Positions 32,423 through 41,222 of a stretch of DNA of 47,976 bases are shown piece after piece (the stretch's first letter is position 1; every line of letters begins with the position of its first letter). The translations under genes were made by a program, and so were the position numbers. Origin of the DNA: Tangfeifania diversioriginum (GTDB taxonomy: Bacteria; Bacteroidota; Bacteroidia; Bacteroidales; Prolixibacteraceae); assembly GCF_900141875.1 (NCBI RefSeq), contig NZ_FQZE01000031.1, positions 1 to 47,976 on the forward strand, given 5' to 3'. The notes beneath the pieces were generated by a model. It was not told the DNA's origin and ran no database searches. It saw nothing but the letters and a program-made list of their open reading frames with translations.

Positions 32423-33760
32423 TTATTGTAATTCGATAATTAAAGGATGATTGCTTAAAAAGAATGTAATTTCCCGGGCTTCGCTCAAGCGCATAACCGG
32501 ACTTTCCCCATGTGTTGGGTCATAGATTTTTACAGATGAAAATATGCGGTCAAGCTGCACGGTAATTTTATCGGTGCCTCCGGTAAACCATTCGCCCCAT
32601 AAAACCAGAAAAAACTTTCCATTACTTTTTTGCAACAGCAAATCGTGGACAGTTTCAGAACGATTTTTAATAGAAAACCTCAATTTTCCTGGTTTTGAAA
32701 TTGTTCCGTTGTCCTCCAGGATAGTTGTTAAATTGTGCAGATAATGCGCGGCCTGTTTGGGCGAATAGTCCATTTTATAAAATGCATAAGATTCGTGCGC
32801 AGGCTCATTCGAACGGGTTCTCAACAAATATACGGAAGTATAACTCCAACCGCGTTTGAACTGCGATAAGTATAAATTCAGAAACAGGCGGGCCTGAATT
32901 TCTTCCGTAATTTCACCTTTAGCGGCAATTCCGGTTTCGGTGGTCACCCGTGGCAAATCCTGCAATTCTTTTTCGGAATAGCCATCAAACCCCTTTCCCC
33001 AGGTTTTTCCATAGTTGCCATGCAGACCGTCCACCGGGCATTCGGGACCGGGAGCGGCACTTAACCACGTTTGGTTGTCGTGCAATCCGGACCACGAGGG
33101 ATGTGTGATGTAGTTGTGGCAATTGGCAAAATCGGCATATTGTGTGCCGACTGGCATCAATGTACCGGCATTTTCAGGAATGATCAGAAATTGCAATCCT
33201 GCATTATCAGTTTGGGCGCCGCTTTCCGAAATATTCCAAACCGGAATATTTTTCAACACCGGATCGCTTTTAACAGATTTGTACAAATCGCGCTGCAGCC
33301 TGGCAACCGGAAGCCACGAATGATTTTCACCGCCTTTTTCGCCCTGGTAAGCCACGCCCCAGTTGTTGGGTTCGTTGTTACCCTCGATGGCAAGCAGCGC
33401 GCCGGCTTCTGTCAGCTCACGCGCTTCCCTTATCAGCCGGTCGATATCGGTACCGCCACTAAGCAGTCCGTACACTATTTTAGCACCTGTTTTCCGATGC
33501 AGTTCAATCATATCGGCGGTTGAGATGTCGTCTTCGAGCCCGCATCGGATAAACCGGATTCCGGTGTATTCCAGTGCATCAATGGTTCCCTGCAAAGTTT
33601 CGCCCCGCCCGGTGATGCTGGAACAAACACCGATGCTGTTTAAAAACTCGCTGGCACCAACAGCCTGCACCTGTTTTATTTCAGCATTTTGTGACTGACT
33701 TTTAGGACAAAACAGGAAGCTGAATGATGTAAAAACGAAAAGAAAAACCAGATACTTCAC
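32423..33760 (-). CDS. Putative clan GH-A glycoside hydrolase of unassigned family
   Basis: A 445-residue secreted protein (signal to about residue 24). A TIM-barrel reading is suggested by IGVCSSITGRG, GIRFIRCGLEDD, LLAIEGNNEPNNWG with Glu130 in the position of the clan GH-A acid/base (NEP), and RVTTETGIAAKG with Glu275 as the likely nucleophile. The last 80 residues (about 365-445) form a small beta domain (LLLQKSNGKFFLVLWGEWF), as in GH39/GH30-like enzymes. I cannot name the family. The start is GTG (33760). The gene lies between GH127 and GH43 genes in the PUL, and a hairpin-rich spacer precedes it. Confidence 0.65.
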   Translation of the reverse strand: MKYLVFLFVFTSFSFLFCPKSQSQNAEIKQVQAVGASEFLNSIGVCSSITGRGETLQGTIDALEYTGIRFIRCGLEDDISTADMIELHRKTGAKIVYGLLSGGTDIDRLIREARELTEAGALLAIEGNNEPNNWGVAYQGEKGGENHSWLPVARLQRDLYKSVKSDPVLKNIPVWNISESGAQTDNAGLQFLIIPENAGTLMPVGTQYADFANCHNYITHPSWSGLHDNQTWLSAAPGPECPVDGLHGNYGKTWGKGFDGYSEKELQDLPRVTTETGIAAKGEITEEIQARLFLNLYLSQFKRGWSYTSVYLLRTRSNEPAHESYAFYKMDYSPKQAAHYLHNLTTILEDNGTISKPGKLRFSIKNRSETVHDLLLQKSNGKFFLVLWGEWFTGGTDKITVQLDRIFSSVKIYDPTHGESPVMRLSEAREITFFLSNHPLIIELQ

Positions 33761-33794
33761 ACTAAAAATTTATTTGTTTTATTGAATTCAGCGA

Positions 33795-33955
33795 GAGGCA
33801 ATAAAAACAGGCCCGGCCTTCAGGCTGGGTAGTAGCGGATGTATGATTGAAACCCCGGATTTTTGAAAAATTTGTATTTTGTATCTTACAAATTTTTCAA
33901 AAATCCTAAGTAGGAACGTTATTTTTTTTACCCCAACCTGAAGGTTGGACCTGTT
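33795..33955. repeat. Perfect 20-bp inverted repeat flanked by REP-like palindromes
   Basis: Positions 33857-33876 and 33887-33906 are exact reverse complements (20 bp, 10-base loop), starting GGATTTTTG and ending CAAAAATCC. On one side CCGGCC-TTCA-GGCTGG (about 33814-33829) and on the other CCAACCTGAAGGTTGG (about 33934-33949) form smaller palindromes with a shared CCTTCAGG / CCTGAAGG core. The set resembles a REP or MITE unit inserted in the spacer between the GH127 gene and the putative GH-A gene. It could also act as an attenuator for the downstream half of the operon. Confidence 0.65.
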
Positions 33956-34015
33956 TTTGCTCCTTTTTTCAATGTTTATCATACTTGAATAAACTGATGA
34001 GTTACATTTGTTTTA

Positions 34016-36010
34016 TCACCTCACCGGAAACTCCGAAATTCGCAGAGTGGTGCAACCATAAGGTATAAGTTCCACTTCCTCCACAAAAGTTGTTACATTC
34101 CAGTTTTCAGGACGAACCGGGATGTCTCCCGCTGAACCTCTTTCAATTTTCCAGTCGGGTAAACGCTGCGCTTTTACTTTCACCGAGATGGGCGCGTTGG
34201 CAAGGTTCCACGGATAATCCGCCACTTCCTCTTTCATTTCAACCTGTAAATTATTGTTTTCAATTTCGCTGCGCAGAATGGCATAATTCCAGGGCGATTT
34301 CGGATACACTTCAAAATAGGTATCGTCGTACTCTTTTTTGGTGATTTCGCGCCACTCCTCATCAATTTTCAGCGCGTAAACAAGCGGACCGCGTTCAATT
34401 CCCAGTGAATTTTCGTACCAGTTGCTGTACCTGAAATCCATATCGAGCTGCAATTTCACTACATCCCCCGTATTCCATTCACGGTTCAACACAACAATGT
34501 TATTTTCGGCATTGGCAGCAACTTCTTCACCGTTTATTGTAAGCGAATAGTTTTCGCACCATTGCGGAATACGCAGGTGAAACGGAAACGAGGTATTTTT
34601 TGAAGCTTCAACTGTAAACTGAATTTCCTCATCAAACGGGTAGTTTGTTTGCTCGGTGATGGTCACTTCTTCCCCATCGCCCACTTTTGCGGTTACTTTT
34701 GACGGGCCGTAAACCATTGCGGCAATTCCGTTATCGGCCGAGGCGTACCAGAGGTTTTGCACAAACTTGGGCCATCCCTGGTGCATGTTGGTCAGGCAAC
34801 ACGGGTAACCCGTTGTGGTTCCGTAAACAATCCGTCCGTGGTTATCCTGGAAAAAATTACGGACTTCGTCTGTAATCAGCACCTGGTTGGCCTGCTGAAA
34901 ATATTGTTTGCGTGTAAAATCGTCGTTGTGTTGAGTTGGCAGCACATTGTAGGCTACTTTTTCCAGGTAATCGGCATAATAGATGTCGCCCGTTACCGGC
35001 AAAATGGTTTCAAAACTGAACATCATTTCAATTGCCGAACAAAGCTCGGATCCCTGAGTGGGGTTGTTTCCGTGCAGCGGTTCATCGCCACCGTACATGC
35101 CATTTACAAAACCATGACTTTCCCTGAGAGCAGTCAAGCCGTCTTTCACCGCATCTAAGTATTTTTGCTCCGGATGCTGCTGATAATAAACAACAGGTGC
35201 TTTGAGTCCCTGCGCCACATTCACACAGTGCAAACCAGGCAGCGGATTGAGCCTCCGGATGCGGTCGCCCGAATAAATTTCGGTCCATTCAAAAGTTTGT
35301 TCATGAATAATTTCAGCTAAATCAAGCAAAAACTTTTCGCCGGTTATGTTGTAGAGCCAGTAAACCACCGCCAGGTTGTCGGCACCGCGCCGGTTGCCCC
35401 AGAATGTCCAGTGACCGAGCGGATATTGCGGAAGCATTTTATACTGGTATTTGAAATAGTCGGTCATCAAATCGATGACACGTTCATCTTCTGTTGCCGA
35501 ATAATATTGTTGTAGTATTTTGAGCATCACCATTTTAGGCCACCAATCTTCGCGATTTCCCTGTTGTGTTCCCGGAATTCGTTCGTAACCTTCGGGCAGT
35601 GGCCGCGGACCGAAGTAACCATCTTCACGCTGATTTTCAATGCTCCACTCAATCCATTCCTGCGCTTTGGCTTTCAGCTTTTCATCATCCAGAATATAAG
35701 CCAGCGGCACCAGTCCGTCGAGCCAGTAAGGGCCACGTTCCCAGCCATCGCCAGTTCCACCGAGCCAGCCGTTGTTGGGGCCACAAACCACGCTGTACAC
35801 ACTGTCGATGTTTCCGGTAAGCCCGTCGCGCTGCACTTCCAACATTTCAAGCAACATGCCCTGCGGCTGAATAGAACCCAGGGGTAGCGCAGTGTAGGGC
35901 TGCGCTACCAATGGTTTTTTGTTGGTTATGTAATGTGAGTTCCTGTTCTCTTTTGAAAAAGAAACCAGGCTCAGTAAAATAAATGTAAGTATCAGGCTTG
36001 TTATTCTCAT
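34016..36010 (-). CDS. GH127 family beta-L-arabinofuranosidase-like enzyme
   Basis: A 664-residue secreted enzyme (signal to about residue 19) with an (alpha/alpha)6 barrel and C-terminal beta domains. The zinc-thiolate centre of GH127 is visible: Glu322 and Cys324 in GSELCSAIE, and Cys404-Cys405 in TGYPCCLTNMHQGWPKF, matching Glu338, Cys340, Cys417 and Cys418 of bifidobacterial HypBA1, where Cys417 is the nucleophile. The related families GH146 and GH142 are alternatives. It should release terminal beta-arabinofuranose. It lies 19 bases after the GH2 gene in the same operon. Confidence 0.88.
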   Translation of the reverse strand: MRITSLILTFILLSLVSFSKENRNSHYITNKKPLVAQPYTALPLGSIQPQGMLLEMLEVQRDGLTGNIDSVYSVVCGPNNGWLGGTGDGWERGPYWLDGLVPLAYILDDEKLKAKAQEWIEWSIENQREDGYFGPRPLPEGYERIPGTQQGNREDWWPKMVMLKILQQYYSATEDERVIDLMTDYFKYQYKMLPQYPLGHWTFWGNRRGADNLAVVYWLYNITGEKFLLDLAEIIHEQTFEWTEIYSGDRIRRLNPLPGLHCVNVAQGLKAPVVYYQQHPEQKYLDAVKDGLTALRESHGFVNGMYGGDEPLHGNNPTQGSELCSAIEMMFSFETILPVTGDIYYADYLEKVAYNVLPTQHNDDFTRKQYFQQANQVLITDEVRNFFQDNHGRIVYGTTTGYPCCLTNMHQGWPKFVQNLWYASADNGIAAMVYGPSKVTAKVGDGEEVTITEQTNYPFDEEIQFTVEASKNTSFPFHLRIPQWCENYSLTINGEEVAANAENNIVVLNREWNTGDVVKLQLDMDFRYSNWYENSLGIERGPLVYALKIDEEWREITKKEYDDTYFEVYPKSPWNYAILRSEIENNNLQVEMKEEVADYPWNLANAPISVKVKAQRLPDWKIERGSAGDIPVRPENWNVTTFVEEVELIPYGCTTLRISEFPVR

Positions 36011-36029
36011 CGTATTGGTTTACTAATAG

Positions 36030-37841
36030 TTAATCATTAAAAAAGTTGGAAATTTCCTGATTCACTTTTCTAATCTGGTCCTCAATCATTTTAATCACTT
36101 TGCGGTCGTAAGTCATCAGGCCGTTTACTTCTGATTCCACATCGGTAGTTTGTGTATAAACCGCACCGGAGTATCCATTCGGAATCAATTCTTTTAACCG
36201 TTCCGCCATTTCAATGTAGGCATCGGTGGCTTCCTGCGAAGTTTTGTACTGCACATAACCCCAGTTGCGGCCGGTTTCCCACAAGTGGCCCTCTTTTGCC
36301 AGTCCAATACCTCCGTATTCGCCCAGCACGTTTACCATTTCAGAATGGTACAATCCCATTACCGGATTCGGATAATTGTGCATATCCAGAATGTCGCCCA
36401 CTTCGTAATGGTTACCGCCGCTGGCCGAATTTACAAGCCGTGAAGGATCATAATCTTTTGTCCATTCCACAATTTCTTCGGTTTTAAACTGCCCCCAGGC
36501 TTCGTTAAACGGTACCCACACCACCACACTCGGATTGGAGTAGCAGAGGTCCATGATTTCTTTCCATTCGCGGCGGTAGTTTTCTTCCGATTCGGCACTT
36601 CTCTCCAGTTCTTTTCCATCGAAAAAGTTGCGCATTTGCCATTGCGGCGAGCGGTCGCCGTTGGGCATGTCCTGCCAAACCAGGATTCCTTCGCGGTCGC
36701 AGTGGTAGTACCAGCGCGCCGGTTCCACTTTCACGTGTTTACGAATCATATTGAAACCGAAATCTTTGGTTTTTTGAATGTCGTACAACAGGGCTTCGTC
36801 GGTGGGTGCAGTGTACAATCCGTCGGGCCACCATCCCTGATCGAGCGGGCCGAAATGGAAGTAGTCTTTATTATTAAGCTGCATACGAATCACGCCATTC
36901 TCATCGCGCGAGGTGGAAATTTTGCGCATTCCCACATAGCTTTTCACTTCGTCAACGGGTTCTCCGTCTTGTAAAACTGCAACTTCCAAATCGTACAAAA
37001 ACGGCGATTCGGGGCTCCACAATTTGGCGTTTGGCACACTTACCAGCACTTCATTTCCGGCAACTGCTTTGCCGGTGCCAACCACATTTCCGTTTTCAAG
37101 CACTTTCACTTCGATAATATCGGTAGCCGAAGTTCCTTTGGTGGCAGCTACTACAGAAATATTTTCGCCGTCGATATTCGGAACGGTTTTCAGTTGGGTA
37201 ATGTAAGCTTCTTCCACCGGCTCAATCCAAACTGTTTGCCAGATTCCGGTAACCGGTGTGTACCAGATTCCGTGCGGATCGTTGATTTGTTTCCCGCGCG
37301 GCTGGTAGCCCCTGTCGGTAGGATCCCAAACTTTCACCGTCAGTTTTTGCTCCCCGTTTTCAAGAAAAGGTGTGATATTGAAACTGAACGGTGTGTAGCC
37401 TCCTTTGTGCGAACCTACTTTTATGTCGTTCACCCACACATCGGCTTTCCAGTCCACAGCACCGAAATTCAAAACTACATCTTTCCTTTTCCAGTCGGAA
37501 GGAACCGAGAATGTGGTTTCGTACCACAATTCATTGTTTTCACCCACACGTTTCTGCACGCCTGAAAGACTCGACTCGATGGCGTACGGTACGAGGATTT
37601 CCCCGTCGAATGCAGCGGGTACACTGCTGCCCCTTTCAACGATAGCATAGTTCCACAACCCATTAAGATTGAGCCACTCGCTGCGTTCCATTTGCGGACG
37701 TGGGTATTCGGGCAGCGGATTGGCCGGGTCAATTTCTTCGGCCCATTGGGTTGTAATTTTGTCACCGGCAGGTTGCCAGGTTTGTGCATTTACAAAATTT
37801 GTAATTGCCAGAAGCAAAACGATTGTCAGACTTTTCTTCAT
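36030..37841 (-). CDS. GH2 family glycoside hydrolase
   Basis: A 603-residue secreted enzyme (signal to about residue 20, FVNAQ). The domains are a jelly-roll sugar-binding domain (about 45-210), an immunoglobulin-like domain (about 215-310) and a TIM barrel (about 315-600). The acid/base Glu447 is in VPFNEAWG and the nucleophile Glu508 in LGEYGG. It is shorter than E. coli LacZ (1023) and lacks the extra C-terminal domains. GH2 covers beta-galactosidases, beta-mannosidases, glucuronidases and furanosidases; here a galactosidase, galactofuranosidase or arabinosidase is plausible. Confidence 0.88.
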   Translation of the reverse strand: MKKSLTIVLLLAITNFVNAQTWQPAGDKITTQWAEEIDPANPLPEYPRPQMERSEWLNLNGLWNYAIVERGSSVPAAFDGEILVPYAIESSLSGVQKRVGENNELWYETTFSVPSDWKRKDVVLNFGAVDWKADVWVNDIKVGSHKGGYTPFSFNITPFLENGEQKLTVKVWDPTDRGYQPRGKQINDPHGIWYTPVTGIWQTVWIEPVEEAYITQLKTVPNIDGENISVVAATKGTSATDIIEVKVLENGNVVGTGKAVAGNEVLVSVPNAKLWSPESPFLYDLEVAVLQDGEPVDEVKSYVGMRKISTSRDENGVIRMQLNNKDYFHFGPLDQGWWPDGLYTAPTDEALLYDIQKTKDFGFNMIRKHVKVEPARWYYHCDREGILVWQDMPNGDRSPQWQMRNFFDGKELERSAESEENYRREWKEIMDLCYSNPSVVVWVPFNEAWGQFKTEEIVEWTKDYDPSRLVNSASGGNHYEVGDILDMHNYPNPVMGLYHSEMVNVLGEYGGIGLAKEGHLWETGRNWGYVQYKTSQEATDAYIEMAERLKELIPNGYSGAVYTQTTDVESEVNGLMTYDRKVIKMIEDQIRKVNQEISNFFND

Positions 37842-37947
37842 TTGAAATTATTTTTAAAATTTAAATTTTCACAAATTTAACAATAAACTTTTCACTGCTG
37901 GAGGAAAATTTACCCTACTTTGTTTAATTAAACAGACTACAATATAT

Positions 37948-39369
37948 TTACGATAATTTTCCTTCAGTAACCAATTTCAGAATTAGTTCTCCAAAAAGTG
38001 TATTGGCCCAGGCAAACCATGAACGCGAAAAATTTTCAGGATCATCTTTATGAAATGATTCGTGCATAAAACCGGTCCCGGCATCGGTATCGCGCAATGT
38101 TTTTACACACCACGCTATTTCTTTATCGTCGGTACTGGTCATTGCCCGCATAATGATGCTCATTGGCCAAATCATATCATAACCCACGTGTGGCCCGCCA
38201 ATTCCTTCGGCAGCTTTCCCTTTAAAAAAGTAGGGATTGTCCTGGCTCCAGATTAGGTCTCTCGTGTTTTTATAAATGCTGTCGTTTTTATCTACAGCAT
38301 CCAAATAAGGCAAAGCCAGCAGGCTTGGAATATTGGCATCGTCCATAAAAGTAAAATTGCCAAAACCATCCACTTCGTAGGCATATACTTTTCCATGGCG
38401 CGGATGTTTCACAATGGCGTATTGCTGAATAGCGTTATTTACTTCATCAGCCAAAGCCTGGCATTTTTCAGCAAAGGTGGTATCGCCAGTTACCTCAGTG
38501 CTGATTTCGGCCAGTTGCCTGAGCGAGACGACGGTAAACAGATTCGATGGGATTAGAAATCCGTAGGTCGAAGCATCGTCGGAAGGACGGAACGAGGAGT
38601 TGATCAATCCCACAGGATTTAGCGGACGGCCGTAGCCCCCGTTCGATAAAGTATCGAGCTGGCGTGTGGTTTCGCGCTGAAATTTGTAAGGCCCCGGTCC
38701 GTTTTTGCGCTGCTGGGTTTTAAATGTTTCCACAATGGCGGCAGCAGCTTTTTGCCAGTCGCCGTCGAAAACAGAAGTATCGCCGGAAGTTTTCCAGTAA
38801 TTGTATGCGAGGCGAACCGTGTAACAAAGCGAATCGATTTCCCATTTGCGTTCGTGCAGGCCGGATTTCATGTCCGTATGGTCGTCTTTCCACTCCCCGT
38901 CAACCAACTCTTTGTTAAACGCATTGGCATACGGATCGAGCAGTACGCATTGCGTTTGCCTGTTGACCAGACCTGCAATTAGTGTTTTTAATTTCTCATC
39001 GTTATTTACCAGCGGCAAATAGGGCCAAACCTGTGCGGTGGAATCACGCAGCCACATGGCATGAATATCGCCGGTAATTACAAAAGTATCGGGTTTCCCG
39101 TTTTTGGTACCGTGTTCAACTGTAGTGTCCAACGTATTGGGGAAACAGTTTTCAAACATCCACGCCAGTTTTGGATCTTTTAGTTTGGCTTTCGTGGTTT
39201 TAATGGTTTCCTCCACTGCCTCCGAGGTAAAATTTCTTTCGCTTACAGCGGGACGATTTGAAGTGTATTGTTTGCTCATGGTAGTTGCCCATAAACTTCC
39301 TGAACCAGCCACTGCAAGTCCGGCAGTGGTTAATGTTCCTTTTTTCAGAAAATCTCTTCTTGTTGTCAT
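37948..39369 (-). CDS. GH125 exo-alpha-1,6-mannosidase
   Basis: A 473-residue enzyme of the metal-independent GH125 family, a single (alpha/alpha)6 barrel. The N-terminus carries a twin-arginine signal (TTRRDFLKKG, cleaved near GSLWA), so it is exported folded. Family landmarks are HAMWLRDSTAQVWPYLPL (about 107-124), HERKWEIDSLCYTVRLAYNYW and GFMHESFHKDDP near the end with the catalytic region. GH125 removes non-reducing alpha-1,6-mannose, which complements the GH76 endo-mannanase module at the other end of the operon. It is the first enzyme gene after susD, beyond a terminator-like hairpin. Confidence 0.92.
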   Translation of the reverse strand: MTTRRDFLKKGTLTTAGLAVAGSGSLWATTMSKQYTSNRPAVSERNFTSEAVEETIKTTKAKLKDPKLAWMFENCFPNTLDTTVEHGTKNGKPDTFVITGDIHAMWLRDSTAQVWPYLPLVNNDEKLKTLIAGLVNRQTQCVLLDPYANAFNKELVDGEWKDDHTDMKSGLHERKWEIDSLCYTVRLAYNYWKTSGDTSVFDGDWQKAAAAIVETFKTQQRKNGPGPYKFQRETTRQLDTLSNGGYGRPLNPVGLINSSFRPSDDASTYGFLIPSNLFTVVSLRQLAEISTEVTGDTTFAEKCQALADEVNNAIQQYAIVKHPRHGKVYAYEVDGFGNFTFMDDANIPSLLALPYLDAVDKNDSIYKNTRDLIWSQDNPYFFKGKAAEGIGGPHVGYDMIWPMSIIMRAMTSTDDKEIAWCVKTLRDTDAGTGFMHESFHKDDPENFSRSWFAWANTLFGELILKLVTEGKLS

Positions 39370-39425
39370 TTAATGTTTGTTATAGTGTAAAACCTGAAAT
39401 TAAAATTTAAAAATGCAAAAAATAG

Positions 39426-39456
39426 AAAAGCGCCACCAAATTTTGGCGGCGCTTTT
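39426..39456 (-). terminator. Terminator-like hairpin after susD, second module
   Basis: AAAAGCGCC-A-CCAAA (39426-39440) pairs with TTTGG-C-GGCGCTTTT (39442-39456), with one wobble on the minus strand. In the minus direction it is followed by CTATTTTTTG. It separates susD from the enzyme genes, as the hairpin at 18255-18284 does in the other module. Confidence 0.8.
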
Positions 39457-39489
39457 ACTAAAACAGATAAATTAATTAAAAAATTAACT

Positions 39490-41190
39490 TTAGTTGGCTT
39501 GAGTATTGCCTTGATTAGGTTCCAATAATGGGTTGGCATTTAATGCCCTCGATGGAATCGGATAAACAGTTTTGTCCTGACTGTCGGCAGTTTTGTCCCA
39601 CCATTCATTACCAAAACGATTCCAGCGGATCAGATCGGTGCGGCGGTGACGCTCGCCAATAAATTCGCGACCCAGTTCATCCACAAATTCATCATCATCG
39701 AGTTTTTCAATATTATTTGCGTAACTTTCTTCGGCCCACATTTCATCGGGGAAGTTTCTTTCTCTCACTGCGTCGAGTAATTCGGCTGCGCCTTGTTTAT
39801 CGCCATCGCGGTATTTGCATTCAGCAAGTGCATAATACATTTCAGCGAGGCGAATTTCGGTGGCTGAATTGGTATGGAAAAGATCATACGTCATGGGCAG
39901 CCACGGGAATTTAATAAACCGAACTCCACTGTTTTCTTCTCCGGTAGTTACTTTAGAACCTTCATTCCATCTTCCATCAGGCTTTTCAGAGAAACGACCA
40001 ACCTGATCGACATAATTCAGCGGTTCGCCGTTATATTCTTCGGTTCCGAGAATCATTTTTGTGCTATCGAAACCATACCCTTTTTCATAATCAAATTCGT
40101 ACTGCTGGCCAATGAGGAAAAATCCTTCATATCCACCTTCTTTATTAGTTGTACGGAAAGGCTTTTTTCTGAAATCGCCATCGCTGAATTTTTCATAGGG
40201 GTTACCAAGTTTGTAATCATAAATTTCACCTTCCAGGTCGCGCGATGGTGACAAGGTAATTCCATTCCATCCGCCCCAGTCGTTATCCAGTGAGTACCGT
40301 TGCTGATAGTGCATCATAGCATTATACATCCAGCCAAATTCGTAAATGTTTTTGGCGTGTGGAAATTCCATGATATTCTCAGGAGAACGGTAACCGTTTA
40401 CGCCTGAGCGAAACGGGCCTCTGTAGTCCGGGTCAATCTGGTAATCGCCATACTGCCCATCGATAATTTCCTGTGCATATTTTGCTGCATCATCGTAACG
40501 TGGAGTTCCCGTCCACACTTCGGCGTTCATATAGAGTCTTACAAGAAGTGCAGCAGCACCTCCCTGATCCCAACGTCCGGCTCTTCCGTTTTGAGGCAAG
40601 CCAGGGAGCGATTCTTTCAATTCTTTTTCAATAAACTCGAATGCTTCGGTGGCGCTTGACTGACCAACAACCTGCCCAACTTCGGTTACAATGGGAATTT
40701 CCCTGAAGTAATCGATCAGGAACAGGTAAAACCAGGCCCTCAAAGTTCTGAGTTCGCCAATGTGTTGTGCTTTGTCAGCTTCAGTGAGGTTAAAATCAGG
40801 ATAATTGAGCGCTGTAAAATCTTCAATAAACTGGTTACACTGTGCAATTCCCTGGTAAGGTCCAATCCATGCTCCGTAAACCACACCTTCGTCATCAGTC
40901 CATTCGTGGCGATGCATGCGAACCCACTGGCCGCCATCCCAGCCATGTTTACCTTTTTGAGCCCACACAAACTGGTCGGCAGAAAGTTCCTGAGTAATCC
41001 AGCGGTCGCCGTCCCAGCCACACCAGTGGCCATGTTCGTAAGGACGAACAAGAGCAGCGACAATTGAGTTTTTATCCTGATAGTAACTATCGGCTGTTAA
41101 CGTATCAAATACTTCTTCATCCAGATTAGTGCAGGATGGAGCTGCCAATATAAAAACCAGCAGCAGGTATATTAATTTATTCTTCTTCAT
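39490..41190 (-). CDS. SusD/RagB family glycan-binding lipoprotein
   Basis: A 566-residue surface lipoprotein (LAAPSC, Cys20, then TNLDEEVFD). SusD landmarks are HIGELRTLRAWFYLFLIDYFREIPIVTEV (about 145-172), IRLAEMYYALAECKYRDGD and the C-terminal GERHRRTDLIRWNRFGNEWW and YPIPSRALNANPLLEPNQG. It pairs with the SusC encoded 32 bases upstream. The length is typical of SusD proteins that bind larger or branched glycans. Confidence 0.93.
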   Translation of the reverse strand: MKKNKLIYLLLVFILAAPSCTNLDEEVFDTLTADSYYQDKNSIVAALVRPYEHGHWCGWDGDRWITQELSADQFVWAQKGKHGWDGGQWVRMHRHEWTDDEGVVYGAWIGPYQGIAQCNQFIEDFTALNYPDFNLTEADKAQHIGELRTLRAWFYLFLIDYFREIPIVTEVGQVVGQSSATEAFEFIEKELKESLPGLPQNGRAGRWDQGGAAALLVRLYMNAEVWTGTPRYDDAAKYAQEIIDGQYGDYQIDPDYRGPFRSGVNGYRSPENIMEFPHAKNIYEFGWMYNAMMHYQQRYSLDNDWGGWNGITLSPSRDLEGEIYDYKLGNPYEKFSDGDFRKKPFRTTNKEGGYEGFFLIGQQYEFDYEKGYGFDSTKMILGTEEYNGEPLNYVDQVGRFSEKPDGRWNEGSKVTTGEENSGVRFIKFPWLPMTYDLFHTNSATEIRLAEMYYALAECKYRDGDKQGAAELLDAVRERNFPDEMWAEESYANNIEKLDDDEFVDELGREFIGERHRRTDLIRWNRFGNEWWDKTADSQDKTVYPIPSRALNANPLLEPNQGNTQAN

Positions 41191-41222
41191 GTTTCTATTC
41201 TTAAGGTTTTAAATTCAATCAA

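Noticed and set aside
33795-33955. CRISPR array
   Set aside because: The repeats are inverted and unequal, not direct repeats with regular spacers. No CRISPR array or cas gene was seen in the window.
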